Source: JAKANM01 sp964356495 (GTDB lineage Bacteria > Patescibacteriota > Patescibacteriia > Magasanikbacterales > GWA2-37-8). From it: DNA of 10,653 bases. The position numbers and the translations under genes are program-made. Under the pieces are notes generated by a model. It did no database searches. It was given only the letters and a program-made list of their open reading frames with translations, and was not told the origin of the DNA. Each line of letters starts with the position of its first letter. Within the stretch, counting starts at the first letter, position 1. Of the stretch, positions 1-7,298 are shown piece after piece. The stretch lies in the NCBI GenBank assembly GCA_964356495.1, contig CAYHHR010000030.1:1-10653 (forward strand). Direction: 5' to 3'.

Positions 1-90
1 CGCAAAAATGACTGGCGCCTGCTCGGTATTCGGCAAATCAATAAACCACTGCCAGAATGAAAAATCGATAACCACTCCAAAAAAATCCAT
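1..90 (-). CDS. Unidentified protein, N-terminal fragment (runs off left edge)
   Basis: An open frame starts at the ATG whose first base is position 90 and stays open for 30 codons to the window edge. The visible N-terminus begins MDFFGVVIDFSFWQWF and is strongly hydrophobic and aromatic, so a membrane or membrane-associated protein is possible. It starts 10 nt downstream of the stop codon of the preceding small membrane protein gene on the same strand, so the two are probably co-transcribed. No clear Shine-Dalgarno sequence is seen. The family is not recognisable from 30 residues, and the fragment could be a chance open frame, although the tight spacing argues for a real gene. Confidence 0.45.
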   Translation of the reverse strand, partial: MDFFGVVIDFSFWQWFIDLPNTEQAPVIFA

Positions 91-100
91 ACGCTAAACA

Positions 101-280
101 CTAATGCTTCCCGGAATCCCCGGCGTTGACGAGCTGGTACATGATTCCGTAAACAATCAGGACCGCAAAAACCGTCCACCACCAGCCATACCCTCCCGAA
201 ATATAACCGGCATAATACGCGAGACCGACTACCAAAGTGGCTATAAGAGCCACCAAATGACGAACAATTGTATCATTCAT
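101..280 (-). CDS. Small two-helix membrane protein
   Basis: A 59-residue protein starts at the ATG at 278-280 and ends with TAG at 101-103. A longer frame reaching upstream to 508 exists, but it would cross the secF terminator and overlap the secF 3' end, so the start at MNDTIVRH is preferred. It has two predicted membrane segments, about residues 5-27 (rich in V, L, A and Y) and 32-52 (WWWTVFAVLIVYGIMY), joined by a Gly-rich turn, with a short polar tail. No family is recognised and no function is claimed. It lies just after the secDF terminator and only 10 nt before the next gene on the same strand. A TATAAT box at 294-299 may be its promoter, leaving a very short leader and no Shine-Dalgarno sequence. 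Confidence 0.6.
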   Translation of the reverse strand: MNDTIVRHLVALIATLVVGLAYYAGYISGGYGWWWTVFAVLIVYGIMYQLVNAGDSGKH

Positions 281-293
281 AATCACGAAAAGT

Positions 294-299
294 ATTATA
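294..299 (-). promoter_or_regulatory. Possible -10 box for the small membrane protein gene
   Basis: A perfect TATAAT on the minus strand ends 13 nt before the ATG at 280, which would give a leader of only a few nucleotides. No good -35 hexamer is found at 16-18 nt spacing. The position, after the secDF terminator and before a gene that otherwise lacks a promoter, supports it, but in AT-rich DNA this can arise by chance. Confidence 0.3.
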
Positions 300-330
300 A
301 AACATCTAGGATAAGTATAACACAAAGCTG

Positions 331-370
331 AATAAATAAAAAACGCCCACAAGCACATTTGTGAGCGTTT
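331..370 (-). terminator. Intrinsic terminator of the secDF block
   Basis: On the minus strand a 12-bp stem (359-370 paired with 341-352, one G-U pair) encloses a 6-nt loop and is followed by a T-rich tail at 331-341. It begins 16 nt after the secF stop codon, the expected place for a rho-independent terminator. Confidence 0.85.
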
Positions 371-386
371 GATGTTTATTGATTTT

Positions 387-1313
387 TTAGGCCAAAGCTC
401 TTTCTCGCCGGCGTTTTTGCCATCGGTCCACCAAAACCAGCAACGGACTCGCGATGAAGATCGAGGAATAGGCGCCGCTAGCCATACCAATGAGTAGCGC
501 CAAAGCAAAATTGTGAATCGACTCGCCGCCGAGGAAATACAAAGCGAACAGCGGCAACAGCACCGTGAGGGTGGTGTTCATGGAGCGCATCAAAGTTTCA
601 TTCAAGGCGACGTTTACAGTTTCAGGGAAATTTTCAGCTGTGTGATGAACGATGTTCTCTCGGATGCGATCATAAACCACGATCGTATCCGTAACCGAGA
701 AACCAAGCACCGTGAGCAAGGCCAGCACGAAATCGGTCTCAATCTCAACTCCCATAAAACGGCCAAGGAACGCGAACACACCCACCACCACCAAAATATC
801 GTGAATCAAGGCGACGATGGCGAGCGCGCCGTATTTCCAGCTTGCCACCGGACGGGAAACGCCGCGGAAAGCATAGGCAACATAAATAATAATCGCGATG
901 TTGACCCAGATGATAGCGCCGATCGCGCGCGAGCGCAGCTGATCGCTGACGGCGGAGCCGATGGTCTCGAAACTTTCTTCATGGACGACATTGCCGTTTA
1001 GACCGAAGTCAGCCTGAAATTTTTTGGCGAGCGCTTGGTGCTGATCTTCAGACAGAAAACTGGTGCGGATGAAATACCGATCAGAGCCGGAGCCTTGAAC
1101 AACATACTGCTTCAAACCGGAAGCTTCCAGCGATTTTTGCACCACTTCAACGGTTGGACGATTTTTCGAAAATGACATTTCGAGAAGACTGCCGCCGGTA
1201 AAATCAATCCCGAGCTTTAACCCCCAAGTGGCAATCGCGATCACCGCGACCAAAACTGTCAAAGCGCTGATCGTGTACCAAACCTTTGCGTATTTAACAA
1301 ATGGAATATTCAT
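387..1313 (-). CDS. secF: Protein translocase subunit SecF
   Basis: This 308-residue protein is the usual length for SecF, which pairs with SecD in the inner membrane and uses the proton gradient to help pull exported proteins through SecYEG after the SecA-driven step. An N-terminal membrane helix (about 13-32) is followed by the D4 motif GIDFTGG (35-41), a periplasmic-type domain (about 45-115), the FETIGSAVSDQLRSRA motif (115-130) and five membrane helices. The second of these carries ALIHDILVVVGVF (168-180), and GFSVTDTIVVYDRIREN lies at 204-220; both are SecF hallmarks. The C-terminus is a basic tail. The ATG is 5 nt after the secD stop codon, which indicates an operon and probable translational coupling. 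No strong Shine-Dalgarno sequence is seen. The gene ends at an intrinsic terminator. Confidence 0.97.
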   Translation of the reverse strand: MNIPFVKYAKVWYTISALTVLVAVIAIATWGLKLGIDFTGGSLLEMSFSKNRPTVEVVQKSLEASGLKQYVVQGSGSDRYFIRTSFLSEDQHQALAKKFQADFGLNGNVVHEESFETIGSAVSDQLRSRAIGAIIWVNIAIIIYVAYAFRGVSRPVASWKYGALAIVALIHDILVVVGVFAFLGRFMGVEIETDFVLALLTVLGFSVTDTIVVYDRIRENIVHHTAENFPETVNVALNETLMRSMNTTLTVLLPLFALYFLGGESIHNFALALLIGMASGAYSSIFIASPLLVLVDRWQKRRRERALA

Positions 1314-1318
1314 ATGCG

Positions 1319-3373
1319 TTACTTTGAAACTGATTTACGGCCTAGGAAAAATAACCTAGTTCCTTCTCCAAACAATCCAAGCACCAGGCGCATGATAGTA
1401 CGGGTGATAGTGACGGCGGTGAAGAGACTGACAAGCACGCCGGTACCGAGCACGACCGCGAAACCCTGTACAAAGCCGCTACCGAACCAGACCAAAACAA
1501 CCGAACTGATCAACGTCGTGACGTGACCGTCTCTGATCGATGGCCAGGCGCGCAGGAACGATTCCTCCATCGCGGCTTTCAAAGATTTACCGGCCCTGAG
1601 CTCTTCCTTCAAACGCTCAAACACCAGCACGTTGGCATCAACCGCCATACCAATCGACAGAATAAAACCGGCAATGCCTGAGAGCGTCAGTGTCACTCCT
1701 AGTAATTTAAAGATCGTTAAAGTTATAATTGTATAAAGAAGAAGTGAGAATACTGAGAGTAAGCCCGGCAGACGATAGTAGATAACCATGAAAATCATAA
1801 CCAGGAGGAGTCCTGCTAGACCGGCTTTGAAACTCTTCTGGAGCGAGTCGGCGCCAAGCGTGGCGTCAACTTTCTGTTGACTAAGAAGTTCCACTGGCAC
1901 CGGCAGAGCGCCGGAATTTAGTCTCTGCGCGAGTAGTCTGGCTTCGGTAATGCTAAAACTGCCATTGATAACCGCGTTGCCGCCATTGATCGCTTCATTG
2001 ACGCGCGGTACGCTGATCGGCTCGCCATCCAGATAGATTGCGACCTGTTTTCCAACATTGCGTCCTGTAACGTCGGCAAAAAGTTTAGAGCCTTCGTCAT
2101 TAAATTGCAAACTGACCTGCACTTGTCCGGTCTGGCTGTCGCTAGTGACCTCGGCGCGCTTCAATTGTTTGCCGGAAAGTCCGGTGGTTTTCCAGCCCTC
2201 GGCCGGCGGAACGATGTCTGACTTTTGTCTGAAGCGAAGAAATACCCGCGCCACATCGTAAACCTTCTGGGTCCGCGCCACCTTTCGATAAATAAGATGA
2301 TAACCAAATGGTGTTTCAATCGGTCCGACGATGGTGTTGGTAGCGGCGTTCCAAACGGCGTTTTCAAACTCCGGCACCATTTCTCCTTTTTTGAAGAAAC
2401 CAAGATCGCCGCCGCTGGTCGCGGCGCCCGGTTCGGTTGAATATAATTTTGCAAAGTTACTAAAATTATCCGTGGTAACCTGTGTCTTCAAACCGTTGAT
2501 TTTCGCGAGCGCCTGTTCTTTGGTGGAAGTCGAAGTACAACCCTGCGCGCCCTGAAAACAGATCAACATATGAGCGGCGCTTACCTCCGGTTCACCAACC
2601 TTCTCACCGATTCTTTTTAAAATATTGTAACCTTTACCGTCGTTGATGGCGATATTATTCAAAGCGCCGTCTTTGACCGTCTTGGCCCACGCATATAGCA
2701 ATGGATAATCTTTTTCGGTAATGAAACCTAGGTCGCCGCCATTTTTTCTGGTACTGGTCACATCATCGGATTTTTCACTGACCACCACCTGAAACGGCAC
2801 ACCGACCGAGAGATCATGATAAGCGTCTTTGGCTTTCTTTTTTAAAGACTCATTATATGCGTCAAGATCCTTTTTCTCCTCTACGGTGAGATCGCGCGCC
2901 GGCTTGTCATTAACTTCCTTAAATTCCAAAATCGGCGTTTCCCCGATCATCTTGATAGCCTGATTGACATCGGTGACTCCAGGCAACTCCACGATAATGC
3001 GATAGCTGTTACCGACCCTGGTGGTCTGAACCATCGGCTCAGAAACGCCGAGACCGCCGCGAACGCGTCTTTCGATCACGTCCCGCACGCCCTCGACCGA
3101 ACTCGCGACGTCTCCTGAAGGGATCTGGCCGGTTTTGGCTTCATAAATCAAATGCGCTCCGCCCTGCAAATCAAGACCGAGATTAAATCCTTTATCCGGC
3201 AGACGAGGAATGCCAAGATTGGCTTTTTTATTTGCGAAATCAATCCCGCGATTGGCATACCCCGGCAGGATAACCATCAGACCAAAAACAGCGAGAGCGA
3301 TGATCCCATAAAATTTCGAACGTACACTGGCCTTTGTTACCGTCCCTCCCGTTTGCCGAAACTTTTTTGACAT
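1319..3373 (-). CDS. secD: Protein translocase subunit SecD with inserted parvulin-type PPIase domain
   Basis: This is the SecD partner of SecF in Sec-dependent export. It has an N-terminal membrane helix (about 20-40), the SecD motif NLGLDLQGGAHLIYEAKTG (64-82), the first part of the P1 domain to ILEF (149-151), and C-terminal membrane helices from about 516 with GMAVDANVLVFERLKEE (575-591). The 684-residue length comes from an insertion at about 155-392. Its second half (about 262-370) reads as a parvulin/PpiC rotamase: AAHMLI near the start, GGDLGFFKKGEMVPEFE (321-337) and GPIETPFGYHLIYRK (350-364). A second GGDLGF at 212-217, followed by a weaker GKGYNILKR (247-254), suggests a degenerate second copy in front. 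The fold assignment is from motifs. No Shine-Dalgarno sequence is evident at the ATG. The gene lies 83 nt after the PRTase gene. Confidence 0.95.
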   Translation of the reverse strand: MSKKFRQTGGTVTKASVRSKFYGIIALAVFGLMVILPGYANRGIDFANKKANLGIPRLPDKGFNLGLDLQGGAHLIYEAKTGQIPSGDVASSVEGVRDVIERRVRGGLGVSEPMVQTTRVGNSYRIIVELPGVTDVNQAIKMIGETPILEFKEVNDKPARDLTVEEKKDLDAYNESLKKKAKDAYHDLSVGVPFQVVVSEKSDDVTSTRKNGGDLGFITEKDYPLLYAWAKTVKDGALNNIAINDGKGYNILKRIGEKVGEPEVSAAHMLICFQGAQGCTSTSTKEQALAKINGLKTQVTTDNFSNFAKLYSTEPGAATSGGDLGFFKKGEMVPEFENAVWNAATNTIVGPIETPFGYHLIYRKVARTQKVYDVARVFLRFRQKSDIVPPAEGWKTTGLSGKQLKRAEVTSDSQTGQVQVSLQFNDEGSKLFADVTGRNVGKQVAIYLDGEPISVPRVNEAINGGNAVINGSFSITEARLLAQRLNSGALPVPVELLSQQKVDATLGADSLQKSFKAGLAGLLLVMIFMVIYYRLPGLLSVFSLLLYTIITLTIFKLLGVTLTLSGIAGFILSIGMAVDANVLVFERLKEELRAGKSLKAAMEESFLRAWPSIRDGHVTTLISSVVLVWFGSGFVQGFAVVLGTGVLVSLFTAVTITRTIMRLVLGLFGEGTRLFFLGRKSVSK

Positions 3374-3390
3374 AATAAATAAGAATAAAT

Positions 3391-3456
3391 CCGCCCAAGG
3401 CGGATCAGCCCGCCTACCGACGAGGCAGGCCGATGAGGCTGAAATGCTGCCTCATC
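3391..3456. repeat. Structured dispersed repeat, copy A, after the PRTase gene
   Basis: This intergenic element has three nested or successive hairpins: ccgcc/ggcgg (3391-3403), gcct/aggc (3412-3428) and an 8-bp gatgaggc/gcctcatc stem (3432-3439 with 3449-3456) abutting the PRTase stop codon. It shares the order hairpin, atcagcc, variable middle, gatgaggctgaaa with copy B near 10249-10303. On the minus strand the last hairpin is followed by an AT-rich tail before secD, so it may attenuate transcription between the PRTase gene and secD. Confidence 0.6.
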
Positions 3457-4350
3457 TTAACCTATTCGGTTATTTTTGGCAAGTGGTTGTGGGTCGCTCC
3501 AAACTTCCTTTAGAACAACAGCCGCCATCGTTTTTACATCCTCTCTGGCCATTCTAACCGTCTCAGTCATTTTTTTTGACTCTTCCGCCGTGATTGATCG
3601 GTTCATCTGCTCCTGAAATTCCCTCCGTTTTCCTTCGTCTGCCATTTTTTTTCGCGCAGTTTCTTCATCATCAAACTCATCGATACCATAAATTTTCCAC
3701 AATTCTTTACCATACTCTTTATCAGTCATAAATCTATCCCTGCCTTCTTCTGACATAACATCTGGCAATCTATACAGTTTCGGATCATATTTCTTTTTCT
3801 TCGCAACACCAGCGAACCTCCTAGAATACTGATCGTATTTAAGTGTCGCAGTATCATCGGTGCCAACAAAAACATTTTCACCCAGATCATCGTCCGTCTT
3901 TTCGCTATTTACTACTCCAATATCAAAGTCATCAACACCGCTTTTTGAGAGAGCGAGCGCAAAATCTCGCAGGGTTCCTCCAGTATGAACATATTGCGTG
4001 ATGAGCAAAATACTTTTATCTTCTTTTATCGAATCCTTTACGTACTGACAAAAACGCAAAAAACCTTTGCTGTCATCGTGCGGAATATAATACCCGCCGG
4101 CGATAAAATGCGTGTTGATTTTCGCCTCTGGATGGATAGATTTGATTACTTCCCGAATTACCAGTGTTGGAATTCTTCCCCCAATTTCATCACTGATCAA
4201 AGCGTCATATTTATTATTATCAATATTACCTTTCAACTTACGGACTAAATTGACCATGCCAGTTTTAAGATTCTCAATTTCGACAAAATTAAAAGACGAC
4301 TCTTTTTTTTCCGGAGTTTCGATGTGAGGAATGTTTTCTCTTCCTTCCAT
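3457..4350 (-). CDS. PRTase-fold protein of unknown substrate
   Basis: This 297-residue protein has the outline of a type I phosphoribosyltransferase fold. YDALISDEIGGRIPTLVI (48-65) resembles the strand-and-helix entry of that fold, and ILLITQYVHTGGTL (114-127) aligns with the PRPP-binding loop. The usual acidic pair in that loop is replaced by TQY, while the TGGT turn is kept. The C-terminal third (about 185-297) is charged, probably helical, and not recognised. The substrate cannot be named; it may be a non-enzymatic or divergent PRTase. It starts 37 nt after the secA stop codon on the same strand and leads into secD, so it probably shares transcripts with secA. No Shine-Dalgarno sequence is clear at the ATG, and the gene is more AT-rich than the sec genes beside it. 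Confidence 0.7.
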   Translation of the reverse strand: MEGRENIPHIETPEKKESSFNFVEIENLKTGMVNLVRKLKGNIDNNKYDALISDEIGGRIPTLVIREVIKSIHPEAKINTHFIAGGYYIPHDDSKGFLRFCQYVKDSIKEDKSILLITQYVHTGGTLRDFALALSKSGVDDFDIGVVNSEKTDDDLGENVFVGTDDTATLKYDQYSRRFAGVAKKKKYDPKLYRLPDVMSEEGRDRFMTDKEYGKELWKIYGIDEFDDEETARKKMADEGKRREFQEQMNRSITAEESKKMTETVRMAREDVKTMAAVVLKEVWSDPQPLAKNNRIG

Positions 4351-4371
4351 ATTTTAACTTATTGTCCATGG

Positions 4372-4398
4372 CCCGCCTTCGCTAAAGCTACGGACGGG
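4372..4398. repeat. Short imperfect palindromic repeat overlapping the secA stop
   Basis: The stretch from cccgcc at 4372 to gacggg at 4398 is an imperfect palindrome with the central sequence ttcgctaaagct. It resembles short palindromes that recur in bacterial intergenic DNA (recollection, not a search). It covers the last three sense codons and the TAG stop (4388-4390) of secA, so it supplies the protein's C-terminal TRP residues. Confidence 0.45.
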
Positions 4399-7228
4399 TA
4401 CAACACTTTTTATACTTTTTCCCTGATCCGCACGGACACGGATCGTTCCGGCCGACCTCTTTGCCGTCTGAATTAAGAGTTTTTGATTTTGATTTAATGA
4501 CCTCGGTACCACTATTGTCCGCCTCGGCAGTCTTGACCGCGCCTTGCAACTGCAAATTACCGGACTCCATAATACTCGGCGCTAGTTCAATGCCGATGCT
4601 CATTTTGAAAATCGTATAAACGACTTCCTTCTGGATAAGGTTAAGCAATTCATTGAACATCCGATATGTTTCACGCTTGTATTCTACCAACGGGTCGCGC
4701 TGGCCATAACCGCGCAAACCAATCCCGGTGCGCAGATAATCAATGGCAACCAAATGTTCTACCCACAAATTGTCGATCGATTTCAGTAGGACCTGCTTTT
4801 CTATTTCGGCCACGACCTCGGCATTGTTTACCTTTTTGACCAATAAATTATCATATTTTTCCTTCGCGAGCTCCAACAAAAACTGAGCGATCCGCTCGCG
4901 TTCTTCCATCGCGTCCATCTTTTCGCCAGATGGATTTTTAAAGGCCAATAATTTTTGCTTCTCATCGGTTGAAAGCGGAAATATTGTCGCGACAACTTCG
5001 GCGACCTCCTGCATATTCCATTCCTCACGAGCTTCCGCGTTGGTATGAAATGAAATAACCTGTTCGAGTTCTTCCTCGACCATAAACATCACCATGCCGC
5101 GAAGCGTCTCCCTCTCCCCCTGCGCCCCCTCTCGGGCAGAGGGGGATACTACCGTCCCGCCTTTTTTCTCTTTCGCGTAGGCCTCAAGTAATTTTTTTCG
5201 TTTTCCATAAATCACCTCGCGATGGCGATTGATAACATCGTCATACTCAAGCAAATGTTTGCGCGTGTCAAAATGAAACCCTTCCACCTTCTTCTGAGCT
5301 GACTCGATAAGACGCGTGATCGTGCCCTGCTCGATCGGCATATCGTCCGGTATCTTGAGGGTGTTCATCACTCTCTTCAAGCGTTCGCCGGCAAAAATCC
5401 GCATCAGGTCGTCATCCGTCGAGAGATAAAACTGCGTCTCGCCCAAATCGCCCTGGCGTCCACTGCGTCCACGCAACTGATTATCGATACGACGCGATTC
5501 ATGACGCTCCGTACCAATAACAAAAAGTCCGCCGGCGGCGCGAGTCTTCTCCGCCTGCTCTTTGTCCGGTGGATTGCCGCCGAGAATAATATCAACACCG
5601 CGTCCCGCCATGTTCGTGGCGAGCGTCACCGCCCCCGGCCGACCGGCCTGAGCGATAATTTCACCTTCACGCTCATGATTTTTGGCGTTCAAAATTTCAT
5701 GCTTGATGCCCTCGCGTTCGAGATATAGGCTGAGCTCTTCGTTCTTCTCGACCGACACGGTGCCGATGAGCACTGGCTGGCCTTTTTCCTGGAGAGCGCG
5801 AACTTCGTTGACGAGAGCTTTGTATTTGGCTTCTTCGGTCTTATAAATCCGATCTGGACGATCGAGACGATTGTTGGGTTTGTTCGTCGGAATTACCACG
5901 ACCTCTAATTTATAAATTTTTCCAAACTCTTCCGCCTCGGTCACGGCCGTACCGGTCATGCCGGAAATCTTCTCATACATGCGGAAATAATTCTGGAAAG
6001 TAATCGTGGCCATGGTCTGGCTTTCACGCTGAATCTCAACTTTTTCCTTGGCCTCGATCGCCTGATGCAGACCCTCGCTATAACGGCGGCCTGGCATTTT
6101 ACGGCCGGTAAATTCGTCGACAATCAAAACTTCACCATCATCAATCACATAATCCCGATCGCGTTTGAATAACGCCATAGCGCGCAAAGCCTGCTCAAGG
6201 TGATGCACCATCGACATACCGCCCTCGGCATAAATATTTTCGACGCCGAGCCACTGTTCCATCTTTTTGATACCGCCGTCGGTAAGCGTGGCGGAACGCA
6301 TTTTTTCATCAACATTATAGTCGTCTTTTTCAGTTAATTTCTCCACCAATTCAGAGAATTTATAATAAGTATCGTCGGCCTTCTCTGCCGGAGCGGAAAT
6401 AATAAGCGGCGTGCGCGCTTCATCGATCAGGATTGAGTCGACTTCGTCAACAATGGCATAATGCAATGCCTTTTGTGACATTTGATTCAGATCGGTGACC
6501 ATATTGTCGCGCAGATAGTCAAAACCAAATTCATTGTTGGTGCCGTAGACGATATCGCACTGGTATGCTTCCTTGCGTTCACATTTATCCAGATGCTCGT
6601 ATTCAATCAGATACTTCAATCTCGCTTCTTCCTCTTCATCTATTTTTTTCTCCGCCTCACTTTTTAAATTTTGATCATTGGAATTTGTTTGGGATTTGGA
6701 AATTGGGATTTGGGATTTTAAACGTGAGGTTTCAGTATATTTATATGAAACCAAAAGATTTTGAATAATTCCGACGCTTAACCCCAAAAAATTATATATC
6801 TGTCCCATCCAAACCGCGTCGCGCTTGGCGAGATAATCATTCACCGTCACGATGTGAACGCCCTTTCCCGTCAACGCATTAAGATAAGCCGGTAATGTCG
6901 CGACCAGCGTTTTACCTTCACCGGTACGCATTTCCGCGATATAACCGCGGTGCAACATGATGCCGCCGATCATCTGAACGTCAAAATGACGCATCCCGGT
7001 GAGGCGTCTTGAGGCTTCGCGCACGGTTGCAAACGCCTCAGGCAATAGATCATCTAATGTTTCGCCGGCTTTGATGCGATCCTTGAACGCTGTCGTCTTA
7101 GCTTTCAGTTGTTCGTCGCTAAGACCTAGAAGTTTGGATTCAAAGGAATTTATCGCCTCGACAATCGACTTTACTCCAGCAATAACTTTGGCGTTCGGAT
7201 CACCGAAAATTTTAGTAAGAAAAGACAT
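4388..7228 (-). CDS. secA: Preprotein translocase ATPase SecA
   Basis: SecA is the cytoplasmic ATPase that drives unfolded preproteins through SecYEG. At 946 residues the protein is complete. The nucleotide-binding domain carries Walker A in MRTGEGKTLVATL (100-112), YGTNNEFGFDYLRDNM (228-243) and IVDEVDSILIDEARTP (259-274). The second ATPase domain has TNMAGRGVDIILGG and RIDNQLRGRSGRQGD. The C-terminus ends in the zinc-binding tail VGRNDPCPCGSGKKYKKCC, which in the family contacts SecB or the ribosome. Two in-frame segments look like repeat DNA: residues about 169-188 and about 690-708. The ATG is supported by AAAGGAG at 7243-7249, although the 14-nt spacing is long. A good promoter lies just upstream, and the PRTase gene follows after 37 nt. 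Confidence 0.98.
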   Translation of the reverse strand: MSFLTKIFGDPNAKVIAGVKSIVEAINSFESKLLGLSDEQLKAKTTAFKDRIKAGETLDDLLPEAFATVREASRRLTGMRHFDVQMIGGIMLHRGYIAEMRTGEGKTLVATLPAYLNALTGKGVHIVTVNDYLAKRDAVWMGQIYNFLGLSVGIIQNLLVSYKYTETSRLKSQIPISKSQTNSNDQNLKSEAEKKIDEEEEARLKYLIEYEHLDKCERKEAYQCDIVYGTNNEFGFDYLRDNMVTDLNQMSQKALHYAIVDEVDSILIDEARTPLIISAPAEKADDTYYKFSELVEKLTEKDDYNVDEKMRSATLTDGGIKKMEQWLGVENIYAEGGMSMVHHLEQALRAMALFKRDRDYVIDDGEVLIVDEFTGRKMPGRRYSEGLHQAIEAKEKVEIQRESQTMATITFQNYFRMYEKISGMTGTAVTEAEEFGKIYKLEVVVIPTNKPNNRLDRPDRIYKTEEAKYKALVNEVRALQEKGQPVLIGTVSVEKNEELSLYLEREGIKHEILNAKNHEREGEIIAQAGRPGAVTLATNMAGRGVDIILGGNPPDKEQAEKTRAAGGLFVIGTERHESRRIDNQLRGRSGRQGDLGETQFYLSTDDDLMRIFAGERLKRVMNTLKIPDDMPIEQGTITRLIESAQKKVEGFHFDTRKHLLEYDDVINRHREVIYGKRKKLLEAYAKEKKGGTVVSPSAREGAQGERETLRGMVMFMVEEELEQVISFHTNAEAREEWNMQEVAEVVATIFPLSTDEKQKLLAFKNPSGEKMDAMEERERIAQFLLELAKEKYDNLLVKKVNNAEVVAEIEKQVLLKSIDNLWVEHLVAIDYLRTGIGLRGYGQRDPLVEYKRETYRMFNELLNLIQKEVVYTIFKMSIGIELAPSIMESGNLQLQGAVKTAEADNSGTEVIKSKSKTLNSDGKEVGRNDPCPCGSGKKYKKCCTRP
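5109..5146. repeat. GC-rich palindromic repeat inside secA
   Basis: An 8-bp stem, ccccctct (5125-5132) with agaggggg (5138-5145), is flanked by a pyrimidine-rich tract on the plus strand. The pattern of a C-run/G-run hairpin plus a G-rich flank matches the elements at 7746-7780 and 10178-10210. The reading frame of secA passes through it and gives SPSAREGAQGERETL, in the hydrophilic region following the second ATPase domain. Confidence 0.55.
6666..6722. repeat. AT-rich dispersed repeat inserted in frame in secA
   Basis: On the plus strand this reads as a series of gggattt/ggaatttg units beginning at ttgatcattgg (6671). Such strings recur as intergenic repeats in CPR genomes (recollection, not a search). 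Read through on the secA strand, it encodes a low-complexity K/S/Q/N segment, about residues 169-188, between LGLSVGIIQ and the conserved YGTNNEFGFDYL motif. Confidence 0.55.
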
Positions 7229-7242
7229 AACTTAAAACAATT

Positions 7243-7249
7243 CTCCTTT
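7243..7249 (-). promoter_or_regulatory. Ribosome binding site of secA
   Basis: AAAGGAG on the minus strand lies 14 nt upstream of the secA ATG. The spacing is longer than usual, but a closer in-frame TTG runs straight into a TAA, so the ATG at 7228 is the best start. It is the clearest Shine-Dalgarno sequence in the Sec block. Confidence 0.6.
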
Positions 7250-7261
7250 TACAGTCCCGCT

Positions 7262-7290
7262 ATCATAGCACTAAAATTTGATTTGGACAA
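7262..7290 (-). promoter_or_regulatory. Sigma-70-type promoter of secA
   Basis: TTGTCC (-35, plus-strand 7285-7290) and TATGAT (-10, plus-strand 7262-7267) are separated by exactly 17 nt on the minus strand. Transcription would start near 7255, just upstream of the AAAGGAG site. It lies between the RT stop codon and secA, so the Sec block need not depend on DGR transcription. Confidence 0.75.
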
Positions 7291-7298
7291 GGGAATGA

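Noticed and set aside
281..508. Upstream extension of the 59-residue membrane protein to a 135-residue frame
   Set aside because: The extension overlaps the secF 3' end and the terminator, and its sequence is not protein-like. The ATG at 280 fits much better.
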